In this document: positions 1-10,584 of the stretch, in pieces
Layout: the number at the start of each line of letters is the position of its first letter
How positions within the stretch are numbered: the first letter of the stretch is position 1
DNA from: Corallium rubrum
Taxonomy: Eukaryota; Cnidaria; Anthozoa; Scleralcyonacea; Coralliidae
DNA: 64,000 bases
NCBI GenBank assembly: GCA_964035015.1
Contig: OZ036016.1
Span: 3,033,552-3,097,551 of the forward strand
Direction of reading: 5' to 3'
Notes under the pieces: generated by a model
What the model was told of the DNA's origin: nothing
The model's database searches: none
Seen by the model: only the letters and a program-made list of their open reading frames with translations
Program-made: the position numbers and the translations under genes

Positions 1-61
1 ATATACAACGTGTATATGTATATGTATATGTATATGTATAATATGTATATGTATATGTATG

Positions 62-129
<68 letters not shown>

Positions 130-130
130 T
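1..130. repeat. TATATG, TA and CA microsatellites
   Basis: A TATATG-type array at 1-68 passes into a pure TA run (about 67-111) and then a CA run (112-128). Simple sequence, no coding content. Confidence 0.95.
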
Positions 131-275
131 GAGCACGTGTGATTTTGTTCATGGAATGTCAGAAAGAGCTCAATACTGTAAAGGTAGAGTGAATATAGTA
201 TAGTTTAAGTGGGCTTACCTCAAAATATTGAGTGTCGCAACTGTCAGTTTCATGCGGGGTGATCTTCAGGTGACC

Positions 276-436
276 TGATATAATACTAATCTTCAGGCAA
301 TTAGTATTATATCAGTTTGTTTTATTAATCAAACCGGTCAACTTTGTAAAATATCCAGATGTGTGATTTTAGCATATCAATGATATATATATATATATTT
401 TAGAAAGTTGACTGGTTAGATTAATAAGACAAACTG
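276..436. repeat. Nested inverted repeat (foldback)
   Basis: A short hairpin (arms about 276-292 and 300-316) adjoins a longer pair: arm 314-346 is matched in reverse complement by 403-436, with a TA-rich loop between. This is typical of a small foldback or MITE element. No coding content. Confidence 0.7.
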
Positions 437-758
437 ACATAATACTAATAATATTCATTTGGTAAAATTCTAGTGATATACAGATACTGCATATTCCTTA
501 TTCCTTACTGAACATCCCTATATTGTAATTGTCTTCAAATTTACAAGAATTGTGCTAGGAAAGTAGAATTTTCTGTCCAAATTGTTTGTTCGGTAACTGC
601 AATATTGTACTTAGAAGGAATGTGTGAGTATGTATGTGACCTTTGGGGGGAATGTTACTCTTGACCCTGTTTTGATCAGTTACCCAAGTAATTGTAGCTC
701 TGACTGCAGTGAGTCAACCTGCCATGTTTGTTAATTACACTTCTTTTTGATTTTTCAG
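437..758. other. Unassigned AT-rich stretch
   Basis: I see no gene or clear repeat here. If 759-865 is a real exon, this is the preceding intron; it ends in a pyrimidine-rich tract and CAG at 756-758. Confidence 0.4.
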
Positions 759-865
759 ATTATGCATCACAAAGATTTGGTGGTACAATCCAAGAGATGA
801 AACACCATATGGCAACAAAAATAAACAATGTTATAAAGTGCTGCAAACTTCAAAAATCATATTAA
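759..865 (+). CDS. Possible terminal exon of an upstream gene
   Basis: A T-rich tract and CAG (ends 758) precede an open frame in phase 2 that runs to TAA at 863-865. It encodes a short, basic, Lys/His/Cys-rich tail containing RFGGTIQEMKHHMATK. An AT-rich 3' flank follows. I do not recognise the protein. The acceptor-like context and a plausible, non-repetitive peptide argue for a real last exon of a gene whose earlier exons lie left of the window. Chance is the main alternative because the exon is short. Confidence 0.35.
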
Positions 866-1131
866 AGAACAAATTATAAAACATAATTTATTATTAGTTT
901 TAATAGTCTTATTTATTTTATTTTTTTGGAGTCAAACTTCCTCAATTGGCCCAGCCATTAACCTGCATTAGTTTATTCATGCATAATTATCTTTGATGTG
1001 CCAGGGTTAATAAATAGGTTATTGACCTTGCATATTAAATGACCTCCTATATCACTTTAAAACCACATCTAGAATACTATTTTTTTGTTAAATAATGACA
1101 AATATCATCTGTGGCATGAATAAACTAAGTT

Positions 1132-1242
1132 GGTTAGTGGCCTCAACCTCAGTCGCTATGCTGGTTATTAACCTCGGACCTTCAGTCCTCGGGTTAATAA
1201 CCAGTGTAGTGACCTCGGTTTCAGTCACTAACCTTTACTAAG
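1132..1242. repeat. Hairpin, about 42-bp arms
   Basis: Arm 1132-1173 (GGTTAGTGGCCTCAACC...) is imperfectly repeated in reverse complement at about 1192-1242, with a short GC-richer loop. MITE-like. The flanks 872-1131 and 1243-1380 are AT-rich and hold nothing else I can assign. Confidence 0.65.
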
Positions 1243-1380
1243 CAATTACTTATACCATTATTTATAATATTTAAACTTATTTATTGTTACAGTATATATG
1301 TATGTATATGAACAGCTCTCCATTTTTGTCTTATAAATAAATCCATTTTCTCTAAATTTCATTAATCCAATTGAAATGCT

Positions 1381-1862
1381 ATAGGAATTTTTGATGTTCT
1401 TATAAAATAATATCCATTATTCAAAATTCCAACAGGAATCATGAAACTACTAATTAATGTCCACTTTTTTCCAGAATTGCATTCATTTTGGTTTTAATCA
1501 TGAAACTTCAAATAATAGTCTATAGGAATCTTAATTAAAGGGATTCCTATAGGATTTCCTAAAGGAATTCCTACAGGATTTCTTAGGAATTCCTATAGGA
1601 ACTTCCAGACTTTTTTCCTATAGGAATTCCTATAGGAATCCTATAGGAATTGCTATAGGAATTTTGGACTTTTTTCCTATAGGAATTCCTATAGGATTCC
1701 TATAGGAATTCCTATAGGAATTTCGGACTTTTTTCCTATAGGAATTCCTATAGGAATCCTATAGGAATTCCTATAGGAATTCCTATAGGAAAAAAGTCCG
1801 AAATTCCTATAGGAAATTCCTATAAATTCCTATAGGAATTCCTATAGGAATTTTTCGTAAGG
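1381..1862. repeat. Palindromic minisatellite (CCTATAGGAATT units)
   Basis: About 480 bp built almost only from the self-complementary unit CCTATAGGAATT, degenerate at the left and nearly pure from 1550 on. The right end reads TTTTTCGTAAGGG. That terminal motif recurs at both ends of a different palindromic array at 42529-42885, so this is probably a transposon with a tandem-palindrome interior rather than a free satellite. Confidence 0.8.
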
Positions 1863-1902
1863 GTAATACTTGCGAGCAAATATGATACATACAGTGTTTC
1901 TG

Positions 1903-2575
1903 CATAATCAAATATTTAAAAGGCGAGATGGCACATCTCTTAGCCAGTTAGCCGCCCTGGACATTTGATACAGGTAGCAGCATTATGCAGTGATTTGTTT
2001 CTATTTTAACCATGTGTTATTGTAAGAATGAACAGAAATTTAAGAATACACCTGGATCTACGTGTACAGTACATGTAAACTACCGAATTCCAGACAATCC
2101 AGGGTAAAATCTGTCAAATTCACTTGGTGAGCAAATAAGATAACATATTTCTGCATAATCAATGTTAAGGTGAGATGGCACATCTCTTAGCCGCCCTGGA
2201 CAAATGACACATTTGATACAGGTAGCAGCATTATGCAGTGATTTGTTTCTATTTTAACCATGTGTTATTGTAAGAATGATGAGAAATTTAAGAATGTTAA
2301 ATGTGCGTACACCTAATTCCAGACAATCCAGACCTGGGTAAAATTTGTCAAATTCACTTGGTGAGCAAATAAGATAACATATTTCTGCATAATCAATGTT
2401 AAGGTGAGATGGCACATCTCTTAGCCACCCTGAACAAATGGCACATTTGATACAGGTAGCAGCATTATGCAGTGATTTGTTTCTATATTAACCATGTGTT
2501 ATTGTAAGAGTGATCAGAAATTTAAGAATTTTAAATGTGTGTACACCTAATTCCAGACAATCCAGACTTGCTGAG
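1903..2575. repeat. Three tandem copies of a ~240-bp repeat
   Basis: The block containing GAGATGGCACATCTCTTAGC recurs at about 1926, 2172 and 2406. The same order of landmarks follows each time (GCAGCATTATGCAGTG, ACCATGTGTTATTGTAAGA, a CCAGACAATCCAG end). Copies differ by small indels. The core GAGATGGCACATCTC is itself palindromic. No coding content. Confidence 0.85.
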
Positions 2576-3085
2576 GACTCCCCATTTAATGAGTAAAATT
2601 GTCTTGCAGTAGACAGAGTAAAATGAAAGCTGCTGTTTTTAGCCGGCTTAGCCTGGAATGGGTTAATATCCCCACTGCTAGAAGTAATAGTCTGAAAACA
2701 TCTTCTCTTAAATTTCTAGCCTGCTGCATCAGCAATCCCTGCAAATTCCAAACAAAAATGCTTTTCCAGGGAAAATGGTGGATGACATACAGTATCAACT
2801 TACTTTGTATTTGATGTGAGCTACAGCATGTCAGGATTTTTTTTTTTTCCCTGCAAGATGTTGCTTTAGAAATTAAATACATTGATGTATTTAGAGGAAC
2901 TAAATACTCAACTTTCATGGCTGAACTTCGAAATGATGTCCATACTATTTAAATAAAATATATGAACTAGGAAACAAATTGCTTTTATAACATACTTCAT
3001 AGTTTTAGTATTGTATAGATATTTTTTGAAATTAATTAAATATTTTCTAATGTATTTTTCAGTTTAACTCTTTATGTATTTATTC
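2576..3085. other. AT-rich stretch, no convincing gene
   Basis: Open frames exist on both strands at 2586-2918, but they overlap, lack an ATG with good context, and show no domain signature. I assign nothing here. Confidence 0.4.
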
Positions 3086-3089
3086 ATCA

Positions 3090-3690
3090 GATCTTAAGGT
3101 GTGTTACACTAACACATCTCTTAAGGTGTATTAAATTAACACATCTTAAAGTATGTTACACTAACACATCTTAAGGTGTGTTAAACTAACACATCTTAAG
3201 GTGTGTTAAACTAACACATTTTAAGGTGTGTTAAATCAACACATCTTAAGGCGTGTTAAACTAACACATCTTAAGGTGTGTTAAGCTAACACACCTTAAG
3301 GTGTGTTAAATTAACACATCTTAAGGTGTGTTAAACTAACACATCTTAAGGTGTGTTAAGCTAACACACCTTAAGGTGTGTTAAACTAACACATCTTAAG
3401 GTGTGTTACATTAAGGTGTGTTACATTAACACACCAAGGTGTGTTACATTAACACACCAAGGTGTGTTTGTTAACACACCAAGATATGTTAAATAACACA
3501 CCTCTTTATAAAACACACCTTAAGGTGTGTTATATTCTGGACAAGCAAAAAACACACCTTAAGGTGTGTTATATTAACACACTTTAGTGTGTTGTAATAA
3601 CACACCTTAGTGTGTCATATTAACACATCTTAAGGTGTGTTATATTCTGGACAAGAAAGTGTGTTGTTTTAACACACCTTTTTTTAAGAG
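3090..3690. repeat. Palindromic minisatellite (CTTAAGGTGTGTTA)
   Basis: About 25 units of roughly 24 bp in which CTTAAGGTGTGTTA is followed by its near reverse complement TAACACAYCTTAAG. Each unit can form a small hairpin and the array a large foldback. Units are most regular at 3160-3400 and decay to the right, where a repeated TTATATTCTGGACAAG spacer appears twice (about 3530 and 3640). Confidence 0.9.
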
Positions 3691-3904
3691 CGAAGTAATT
3701 GTACTTGGCTTGCCGACACGCGTACGTGACATCAAACTTGTATATAATATCTTATGAATAGATAAGAATAATACAGCTTCTGAGCTTTTCATATGGTTTT
3801 GCTTAGTATACGTTTATGGTCGGAGTTTTGTTAGTTACGGTTTACACGAATTGCTACACGATTGTTTTATGACAATAAACAGTATTTTTCAAACTCATTA
3901 AAAA

Positions 3905-4262
3905 TTCATAGATAGATAGAAACTTTATTTAGTACAAAGTCCTAACAAACTTGTGGCCCTCAAAAAAATAACAAAAAGTAAAAGAATGTATCTATAACTA
4001 TATACAGTATCTATATATCTAAATATATACAAAGGTGTAAAGTATTATCAATATCTATAATACATGCATGAAGATATACACTACGTAAACTTAAAATCAA
4101 TAAAAGACGTGAATTGCTTAAATTTTTTTCTGGTGCTGACGAAAACAACTGTACAATGAATGCTTAAAGATATTAATGGAGCTAGATGAACGCAGACGTA
4201 ATGGCAGTTTGTTCCAAAGGCTATTAATAGCGGTGATCGAGAAAGTTCTTCCTGCTTCTCAA
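3905..4262 (-). mobile_element. LINE 3' fragment (reverse transcriptase C-terminal end)
   Basis: On the minus strand a short frame ending near 4124 reads RTFSITAINSLWNKLPLRLR, then a basic tail with HSLYSCFR. This is the usual C-terminal end of animal non-LTR reverse transcriptases, with the conserved WN-LP motif. The element ends in an AT-rich 3' region with CTATCTATC repeats at 3911-3922. It is 5'-truncated and not functional. Family placement beyond non-LTR is not possible from this length. Confidence 0.7.
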
Positions 4263-4589
4263 TGGCGGCGCTAGGGAGGGGGCCCACCCAAAAATTCAGT
4301 GTGCCCACCCACAAAATTTTGGTATTTCCTCTTTTTCATGTTTAATTATTTATATTTAAACAAACATCCCATAAAAAGCTGTCTATTGTCAATGCGACAC
4401 CAAATAAACTTTCCGTTAAATGCAATTCTGGCATCTGGATGTAACATCTGTATATCGACCCCATCTTCGTGCCCACTCAGGATCTTTTGTGCCCCCCCCC
4501 CCCCCCAAGAAAATACGGATAATTTAATTCCTGGCGCCGCCACTGCTGCTTCTGTAACTCTATTGTATTTCGGTGTTATTAAACTTAAA

Positions 4590-4815
4590 TGAGCACTGCG
4601 AAGAAAATTCATAAGAAAATTTAAAAGAAATGAATATTTAATCAATATCTGTAAATCGCGTACAGATTCGTCCTGATTTACATAAACGTTTTCCTCAAAA
4701 CACTCCAACTTGAAAAATAGTGTGAAAACATGGCTGTTTAGATGCGTCCACTTGATAAGTACGATAAAGCATTCGCAGCCGATCTGTATCTTATTTACGT
4801 ACTACAGCTCGCTTG
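4590..4815 (-). repeat. Dispersed repeat, copy 1 of an inverted pair
   Basis: Contains GCATTCGCAGCCGATCTGTATC and upstream landmarks (bases 4600-4745) that reappear in the opposite order and strand at about 33875-34105. The shared stretch is about 200 bp. Probably two copies of one transposon 29 kb apart. Confidence 0.75.
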
Positions 4816-5316
4816 CAGCTCGCCTTGTATTAAATCAGATACAGATCATTCGCTGCTCATGATTTAACTATTACTTAGAGTTGATTTAAGTCAGTCGTTA
4901 GTTAGCCATGGGTACGAGATCGGTTTTGAACATGATAGGAGAAATACGGGAGGTTGTGTCTTATTATTTACTCCATTATGTAAGTGCGTAAGCCGATAAC
5001 ACAGTATTGGGAGAATGGAAACCGGACGGTAACTTGATCCTTTGATGGCAAACAATCTTTGTACGTTCCCAGAGAACGCAGCAGTTTAAAATAGCTTTGT
5101 CTGCGGTTTATCCTTGTCACAACTTGTGGACAGTCTTGGCAATTCACATCGCATCGGCAAACTGTATGTACATGCACCTGGTATTTATAATCGATAGAGA
5201 AACTAGAATCGACGCAAGATTTGTTGCGACGAAACAATATCCGAAAGATCTGTGGCGTTCGTTGAATTTATCTTCGTCTGCAGCTGTTCGCTGGACTTGA
5301 AGCAACTCGACTGATC
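4816..5316 (+). promoter_or_regulatory. 5' flank of GAREM-like gene 1
   Basis: Single-copy-looking sequence that becomes less AT-rich towards the start codon at 5317. It should hold the promoter and 5' UTR of gene 1. I see no convincing TATA box or initiator, so this is a positional assignment only. Confidence 0.35.
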
Positions 5317-6427
5317 ATGAGTGCACCAAGACCGAGCGAAGACGAACTCATCGAGTCCATGATTTGGAGTGAGACCGACTACAGTCTTGCGGAGTTCGTG
5401 GAGAAGTTCCAACTCCCTCAACTGGTTAACATCGACGTCGGCTACTTTAGTGGCAACGAAACAACAAGTCTCTCTTCCGGTCAAGTTCTCAACCTACATT
5501 CCTTGGTGAAAATTAAGAAACTGATCTGCCAAACCCCCTCTAACAACGCTATCGTAATCCCATTCAAATGTCCTTCCAAAGTTCTAGTACAACCTCGAGC
5601 GAAGGACTGCAAACACACGAAGATCTCGACGCATCAATTGAGTTCCTTGTTCGGTCATTTTAAGTATATTTATGTTTTGGCAGGTTATTACAACGCGAAA
5701 TGCCCAACGGACTCTTTCGAAACTGGCGAAATCTTAGAAATTAACGACATGGACAGTTACAAGGGTTTGGTTAGGTGCAAAAATGTTGAAACGGAGCAAA
5801 ACGTGTCGGTTGCAGTCGATAGTACCGCTTTATTTGCTCCATTGCTCGACTACAAGAAGTACACATTAGCGGAAATCGAACAAAGGTTCGGCTTTCCAGC
5901 GAAGGTCCGCTTTGTAGACGATGCCGGGACAGAAGACCGAAGGCAGTCGCATCGGAGGGGACCAAACTCTTCAATGTTGGTTTCCGGATTGGAGGAAATT
6001 ACCGTTTTTAAAGAAATCGAACAGACTGTGGTGATGTCGACGACATTTGGCGGAAGCCAGAAGGACAAAGTTTACTTACAGATTCCAAAAGATTTGCCTG
6101 TTCAGATTTCCGCCGCTCTGGGCTTCGTCAGCGGCGGCGAGACTTATCAGAATATTGTCAAGAATCTCGACAAGTACTTCGATAGCCTTCGTCTACATGA
6201 CGTTCAGAATTTGGATGTTTATGAAAATTGTGATGCCATGAAGAATGACATAGAAGAGATAGCAAGCAATCTGCGTATGTTTGAACAACCATCGGATGAG
6301 GTGCAGCGAAAACTACTTGAATTCAGGGCTAAAGAATTCGAAGACGAACCGACACCACCGTTGCCCCCCAAAAAGTCATCGTTGAGTCTGGATGAACCTC
6401 GACGTTTGGGTATTCCACCTAAACCAG
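5317..6427 (+). CDS. GAREM-like CABIT-SAM adaptor, gene 1, exon 1
   Basis: Exon 1 encodes residues 1-370. The ATG at 5317 begins MSAPRPSEDELIESMIW, matching the starts of the paralogs downstream (MSEPNEDKLVESLVW, MSGLDEDKLVEQLVW). Residues about 22-310 form a CABIT domain: a first module with LPQLVNIDVGYF and a second opening with YTLAEIEQRFGFPAKVRF. A proline-rich linker follows (TPPLPPKK, GIPPKPG) that could bind SH3 domains. The open frame runs past CCAG to a stop in AATTAA, but CCAG/GTAATT at 6427-6428 is a donor that joins in phase to 10585. Known role of the family: GAREM and THEMIS proteins are cytoplasmic adaptors of receptor-kinase/Grb2-ERK and T-cell receptor signalling. Function here is inferred from architecture only. 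Unlike genes 2-5, this exon has no intron inside the CABIT domain. Confidence 0.88.
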
Positions 6428-6527
6428 GTAATTAAATATTTACATTCAATTGTCATATCCAAGTTAACATAAACAATAATTATTTTAACAACATGCATTA
6501 CGACATTAACATACATTATCAATGCGT

Positions 6528-6629
6528 CCCAGTATAGCTCAATGATTAAAGCGTCTCACCGGCGATCAGACGGTTATGAGTTCGAGTACCACTTGGGAAC
6601 TGTTACAGTCAAAGCGTTTGTTCTCTTGC
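6528..6629 (+). mobile_element. tRNA-derived SINE fragment, left part
   Basis: AGTATAGCTCAATGATTAAAGC resembles a tRNA A box and GAGTTCGAGTACC a B box, with a degenerate anticodon arm between them. Sequence characteristic of the right flank continues after 7432, so the element is split by the insertion at 6630-7422. Too degenerate to be a working tRNA. Confidence 0.55.
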
Positions 6630-7422
6630 GGGAGTAGCTATTTGGTCGTGGGTCGTGGGTAAAAAGTCGTGGGTCGTGGGTAAAAAGTCGTGGGTCGTGG
6701 GTAAAAAGTCGTGGGTCGTGATTTTTTCCAAACGCACACGGCGTTTCCGCGGACTTATTTAAATGCAATTACTAATATTTCGAAAACTATAGCTTAAAAC
6801 TCAAAATTTACCGAGAATGGTCGGAAACGCCGTGTGCGTTTATAATATATTGCTCTGCGTGACGTTCAGTCATACGCTTTACAATAATTTTCACGCACAT
6901 TTGTTTGCATGGGCAGAATTAAGTACATAGTCAGAATACTTTTCTTCGTAAAGTTTGTGAAGTTCTAAGCGAAACGTTCCAAAATATCAGCTTTCGATTA
7001 AACAAGTTTCAGAGTCAATTAGCTCACTCAGGCGGTTGGTTCTATAATAGCATGGAAACGTGGGTTTCAAATTTAACTCACCCGTGACCCATCGATCAGT
7101 CTCTGTAAATGCGCATGCAGTAGCGATTGTGATTCACCTTTAAATTATTTAGTATAATCGTATTCCTTTTAATATTGATGTTGATAATACTTCTGATTGT
7201 AATGTTTTCGATTACTCTTGACAATGCAATCACCTTCGCCAAGTTTGTGCAAAATCCACTTCCCCCGACCCGAATAGCTAGCTATTCAATTTATTCAACT
7301 TCAATAATACATTTATTTCATTCTATAATTTATTCACAATTTTTGGGAAAAATCACGACCCACGACTTTTTACCCACGACCCACGACATTTTACCCACGA
7401 CCCACGACCATTAGCTACTCCC
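6630..7422. mobile_element. MULE-like MITE with 9-bp target duplication
   Basis: The element starts GGGAGTAGCTA and ends TAGCTACTCCC. It is flanked on both sides by TTCTCTTGC (6621-6629 and 7423-7431), a perfect 9-bp target-site duplication as expected for Mutator-like transposition. Inside each end is a short tandem array of GTCGTGG/GTAAAAA units (6644-6720), inverted at 7356-7410. A further inverted pair (AAACGCACACGGCGTTTCC type) lies at 6729-6750 and 6819-6842. There is no transposase. It sits in intron 1 of gene 1, inside an older SINE. Confidence 0.85.
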
Positions 7423-7709
7423 TTCTCTTGCGAGCTACATTGCAATGTTGATTGACAAGTTGCCTTGAGTAATTTGCAAACGTAAAATTCAACATTTCTT
7501 TAACTAAACTACCATTTGCATGGCTGAAAATACTGATCCACCAACAGTAATATTTTAAACATAAATTTGTATATTGAAAAAAAAAAGAAAACTACAGGCA
7601 CATGCAGCGATAGAGCGAGGGAAATTTGGTATGTTGCCAAGCACCGACCGTGATAAGGTACATGTACTTCGACATTTTCTGGACATAATATAGCTCTTGA
7701 ATAATTTCT

Positions 7710-7776
7710 CGTAAAATTAAGGTTTAATTTCACTCGTGTTTTCGTGTTTTTCGTGAAATTAAACCTTAATTTTCCT
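7710..7776. repeat. Hairpin in gene 1 intron
   Basis: Arms 7713-7734 and 7752-7773 (AAATTAAGGTTTAATTTCAC and its reverse complement) surround a GTGTTTTCGTGTT loop. Confidence 0.75.
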
Positions 7777-7895
7777 CGGCCCCATGCGATTACCTATACA
7801 AAATAGCTGGAAGGACATTTACACACAATAATATCATGATCACCTCGGTTTTCATTGTTCTCAAAGGGAATGTAAATCCCGTATTTTCCTCATTA

Positions 7896-8050
7896 CCCAT
7901 GCATACGCCTTTGTCTTCTAAATTTCCCCGGGAAATTTAGTAGAAAACAAAAGATTTCTTTGTCTACTAATTTTCCCTCATCAAGCATGCAGGGGGAAAT
8001 TAGTAGACAAAGAAATCCTTTGTCTTTTACTAAATTTCCCGCTTGCATAT
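7896..8050. repeat. Nested palindrome in gene 1 intron
   Basis: TTTGTCTWCTAAATTTCCC and its complement alternate four times over 150 bp around GCATGCA. The left half is itself a palindrome about a CCCGGG centre. MITE-like foldback, non-coding. Confidence 0.75.
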
Positions 8051-8245
8051 CTATTATGCAAACAGGCGGTCCTAGAACACTCACAACATTTTTATTAACA
8101 GACATCTATTCTACAAACACAAAGCATGTCCCAAAGGTATAATTACTTCAATCAATAGTAAAGCTGTAAACAACTTCAAACACCTAAACTTATATCTCAG
8201 CATACTTCTCTGAATTTTCCTCGGCGATCATAATATTACAAACTG

Positions 8246-8374
8246 ATAACATGACTTGTCGGGAGATTAGCGATTAAATTGCCCTTCGCCTCGGGAAGAT
8301 TTGTAAAAGTCCCTTTCACAAATCTTCCCTTGGCGGCGGGCAATTTAATCGCTAATTTCCCTCAAGTCATGTTA
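8246..8374. repeat. Foldback element in gene 1 intron
   Basis: TAACATGACTTG at 8246 is mirrored by CAAGTCATGTTA ending at 8374. Inner arms (GCGATTAAATTGCCC and its complement, AAGATTTGT and ACAAATCTT) continue the pairing almost to the centre. Confidence 0.8.
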
Positions 8375-8445
8375 TTACTTATAATTGTCACATCCTCGCT
8401 AGCATATCTGTTTCTCTTAAACCAGGTAACGTAACTTTGTTTTGT

Positions 8446-8522
8446 TGGTTTTTGCTGTACAAGCTGTCGTTTGATGTGAAACTCTGAGTGAACCCCAAGT
8501 CCAACTGTCCAAATGCTAGCCA
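8446..8522 (-). repeat. Partial copy of the 14.6-kb palindromic SINE-like element
   Basis: GCTGTACAAGCTGT, AAACTCTGAG and TGCTAGCCAGACG occur in the same order as in the reverse complement of 14640-14735, at similar spacing. It lacks the TTAGGG units, so it is useful as a telomere-less relative of that element. Confidence 0.6.
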
Positions 8523-8647
8523 GACGTTCTAATCAACGAGCTACTACTATATGAATATACATTTTGTCCCAAATCTTTATGTGTTTGAGAATTGTTGCTT
8601 TTACAAACACCACAACTGAATCAGATTTAGACATTGTTGCTGCCAAT

Positions 8648-8995
8648 TCACACGTAAAAACGCACAAGCTGTTACAGACCTGCAAGCAAGTTGTTACAAG
8701 GCTGTTCAACAGGCTGTCACTGTCATGTGTTCGCACAGGCTGTTCCAGTCTGTTAACATGTCTGTAACAGGTTGTTGACAACTTGTAACAAGGCTGATAA
8801 CTCCAACAGACTGATGACAAGTTGTTCCAACAACCTGTTACCGTTCTGCACTCAACAAGTTGTTAACAGATTGATACTAACAAGGTTGTAGCAGCTTCTT
8901 GAACGAACAGCATTGTTACAACTTGTTAACAGCCTTGCTACAAGCCTGTTGCGAACACATCCTGTTGACAAGCTGTGAGATTTTTACGTGTGTAG
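8648..8995. mobile_element. Foldback MITE rich in TGTTACAA/TTGTAACA
   Basis: ACACGTAAAAA near 8650 and TTTTTACGTGTGT near 8993 form inverted ends. The interior is a run of degenerate GTTGTTACAAG-type units in both orientations. No coding content. Target duplications were not resolved. Confidence 0.6.
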
Positions 8996-9059
8996 ATGAA
9001 TACAAGCAACCACTTTTTAAACTGAGTTTGTTACTCTAAATAGATAACAATGCACTTAA

Positions 9060-9369
9060 AGGTGACCTACAGTCGGTTCTGCGCATGTGCCAAGTGGGGG
9101 CTCCAAAATATGACATTCGTAGATAATTACATGAAGTACTCAGCTCAATGTAAACCGTTGGGGACAACATGGCAGAAAACCAAGTGATTCGGCGAGGATA
9201 TCTCTTCGGATTTCTTCTATTTCTTTTGAAAATGTTTTGTTTTGGGTACAAGTAATGAAGAGGAAGCAAGAAAAGCTTACAATCTTGAATAAGGTATCAA
9301 TATTTTTTTTTGTAAATAAAGATGTAAACATTAGTTCCCTACATGCGCAGAACCGACTGTAGACCACCT
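9060..9369. mobile_element. TTAA-target MITE (Kolobok-like)
   Basis: TTAA at 9056-9059 and 9370-9373 flank terminal inverted repeats starting AGGTGACCTACAGTCGG (right: AGGTGGTCTACAGTCGG). The arms extend about 30 bp to TTCTGCGCATG. TTAA targets with AGG ends fit Kolobok better than piggyBac. The interior has no transposase. Confidence 0.8.
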
Positions 9370-9434
9370 TTAAACATGGCACCGATATTGGTGCATATAT
9401 AGGTTCATTTGGAACAACTCATCACTGACTATCT

Positions 9435-9647
9435 ACACCGCTGCCAAACGTATTGCGCCTGCGCGACGTCCGAACTCGTACATAAAAAAAAGAGCGGGAA
9501 ATCACTGAAATATTTAGACTGGTCCGAGAGTTAAGGTAGGCAGTAATTTGTGCATGGCTTCTTCGTCAATATTGTAACATGTTCTAATTTTCATGCCGCG
9601 TTTTTAAAACAAAAATACATCAACGCGCAAACGTTTGGCAGCGGTGT
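9435..9647. mobile_element. Short MITE with 3-bp TCT duplication
   Basis: Terminal inverted repeats ACACCGCTGCCAAACGT at both ends, flanked by TCT (9432-9434 and 9648-9650). 213 bp, non-coding. Superfamily not assigned. Confidence 0.7.
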
Positions 9648-9858
9648 TCTGATTATCCAGGTTACCTTTGATTAACTATTTTAAAGCCACAGTGTTACCA
9701 TGACACAAACTTGACAAACTTCGTGGACAAATTCAAGTTCATAAAATTATCGCGAATATAACACACGTGGAAAACGTGGACTAAATAGTCCGTACTATTT
9801 TAACGTTTTATGAATATTCCTTTTCTTTGCACACAAATATAATTTTTCATGTAGTGCA

Positions 9859-10500
9859 TCGAAGTTCCGTCGCATTTAATTCGTCGCATTTAATGCAACG
9901 TCTAAACTGATTTTATTCGACGCTGTCGAATTATGCGACGAGCTGTGTCGCATAATTAGACGGAAATGCGACGTTGATTTAGACGTCGCATAAAATACAG
10001 TCGAATAAAATGCATAACTTAGTATAATCACTTTTTCTATCCTACAATATCCCTCAATATCCAACAATTTTACAGTTCGTGGGCCCCACGAAGATAATTT
10101 TCAACATGCCGTACTTGTTTGTATCGGCTGAAGAAAACTGTCGAACTAGCCGAAAGCAATACATTAATCGAGTTTTAAGAATGAGAGAGCTTTAAGCGAA
10201 AGCTTACACATTCACAAACGACAAACGGGCGACCAACGACACATGTTGAAACACAGAGGGCCTCCAAAGGTCTTCTTTGTGTTTTAGCCTTTTGATTTAC
10301 TCACTTGAAGATAAAAACATGGCGTTTCTCTTAACAGCTGGGTGCCATGCAAATTGCAACGTTTAGAGCTATTTGGCGTTAAATTTCAACCCTAACATTA
10401 AATGCGACACATTAAATTCGACGTCTAAACCGAACTGTGTCACTTCTGTCGCGTAATCGTCGCATTAAAGTCGACGAATTAAATGCGACGGAACTTCGAC
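9859..10500. mobile_element. Inverted-repeat element with CGTCGCATTTAAT units
   Basis: TCGAAGTTCCGTCGCATTTA at 9859 is matched in reverse complement by sequence ending near 10500. Both subterminal zones hold further degenerate repeats of CGTCGCATTTAAT and GACGTCTAAAC in both orientations. It lies only about 85 bp upstream of exon 2 of gene 1, so it may influence splicing of that exon. Confidence 0.7.
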
Positions 10501-10584
10501 GTCTAAACCAGGCCTTAGTAATATTTTCTGAGTATATTTGAGCTTGAGGAACACGTCTGATTATTTTGTTTGCAAAATACTTAG

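Noticed and set aside
4299..4708. Overlapping ORFs on both strands near the LINE tail
   Set aside because: They run through poly-C and dispersed repeat sequence; no homology signal.
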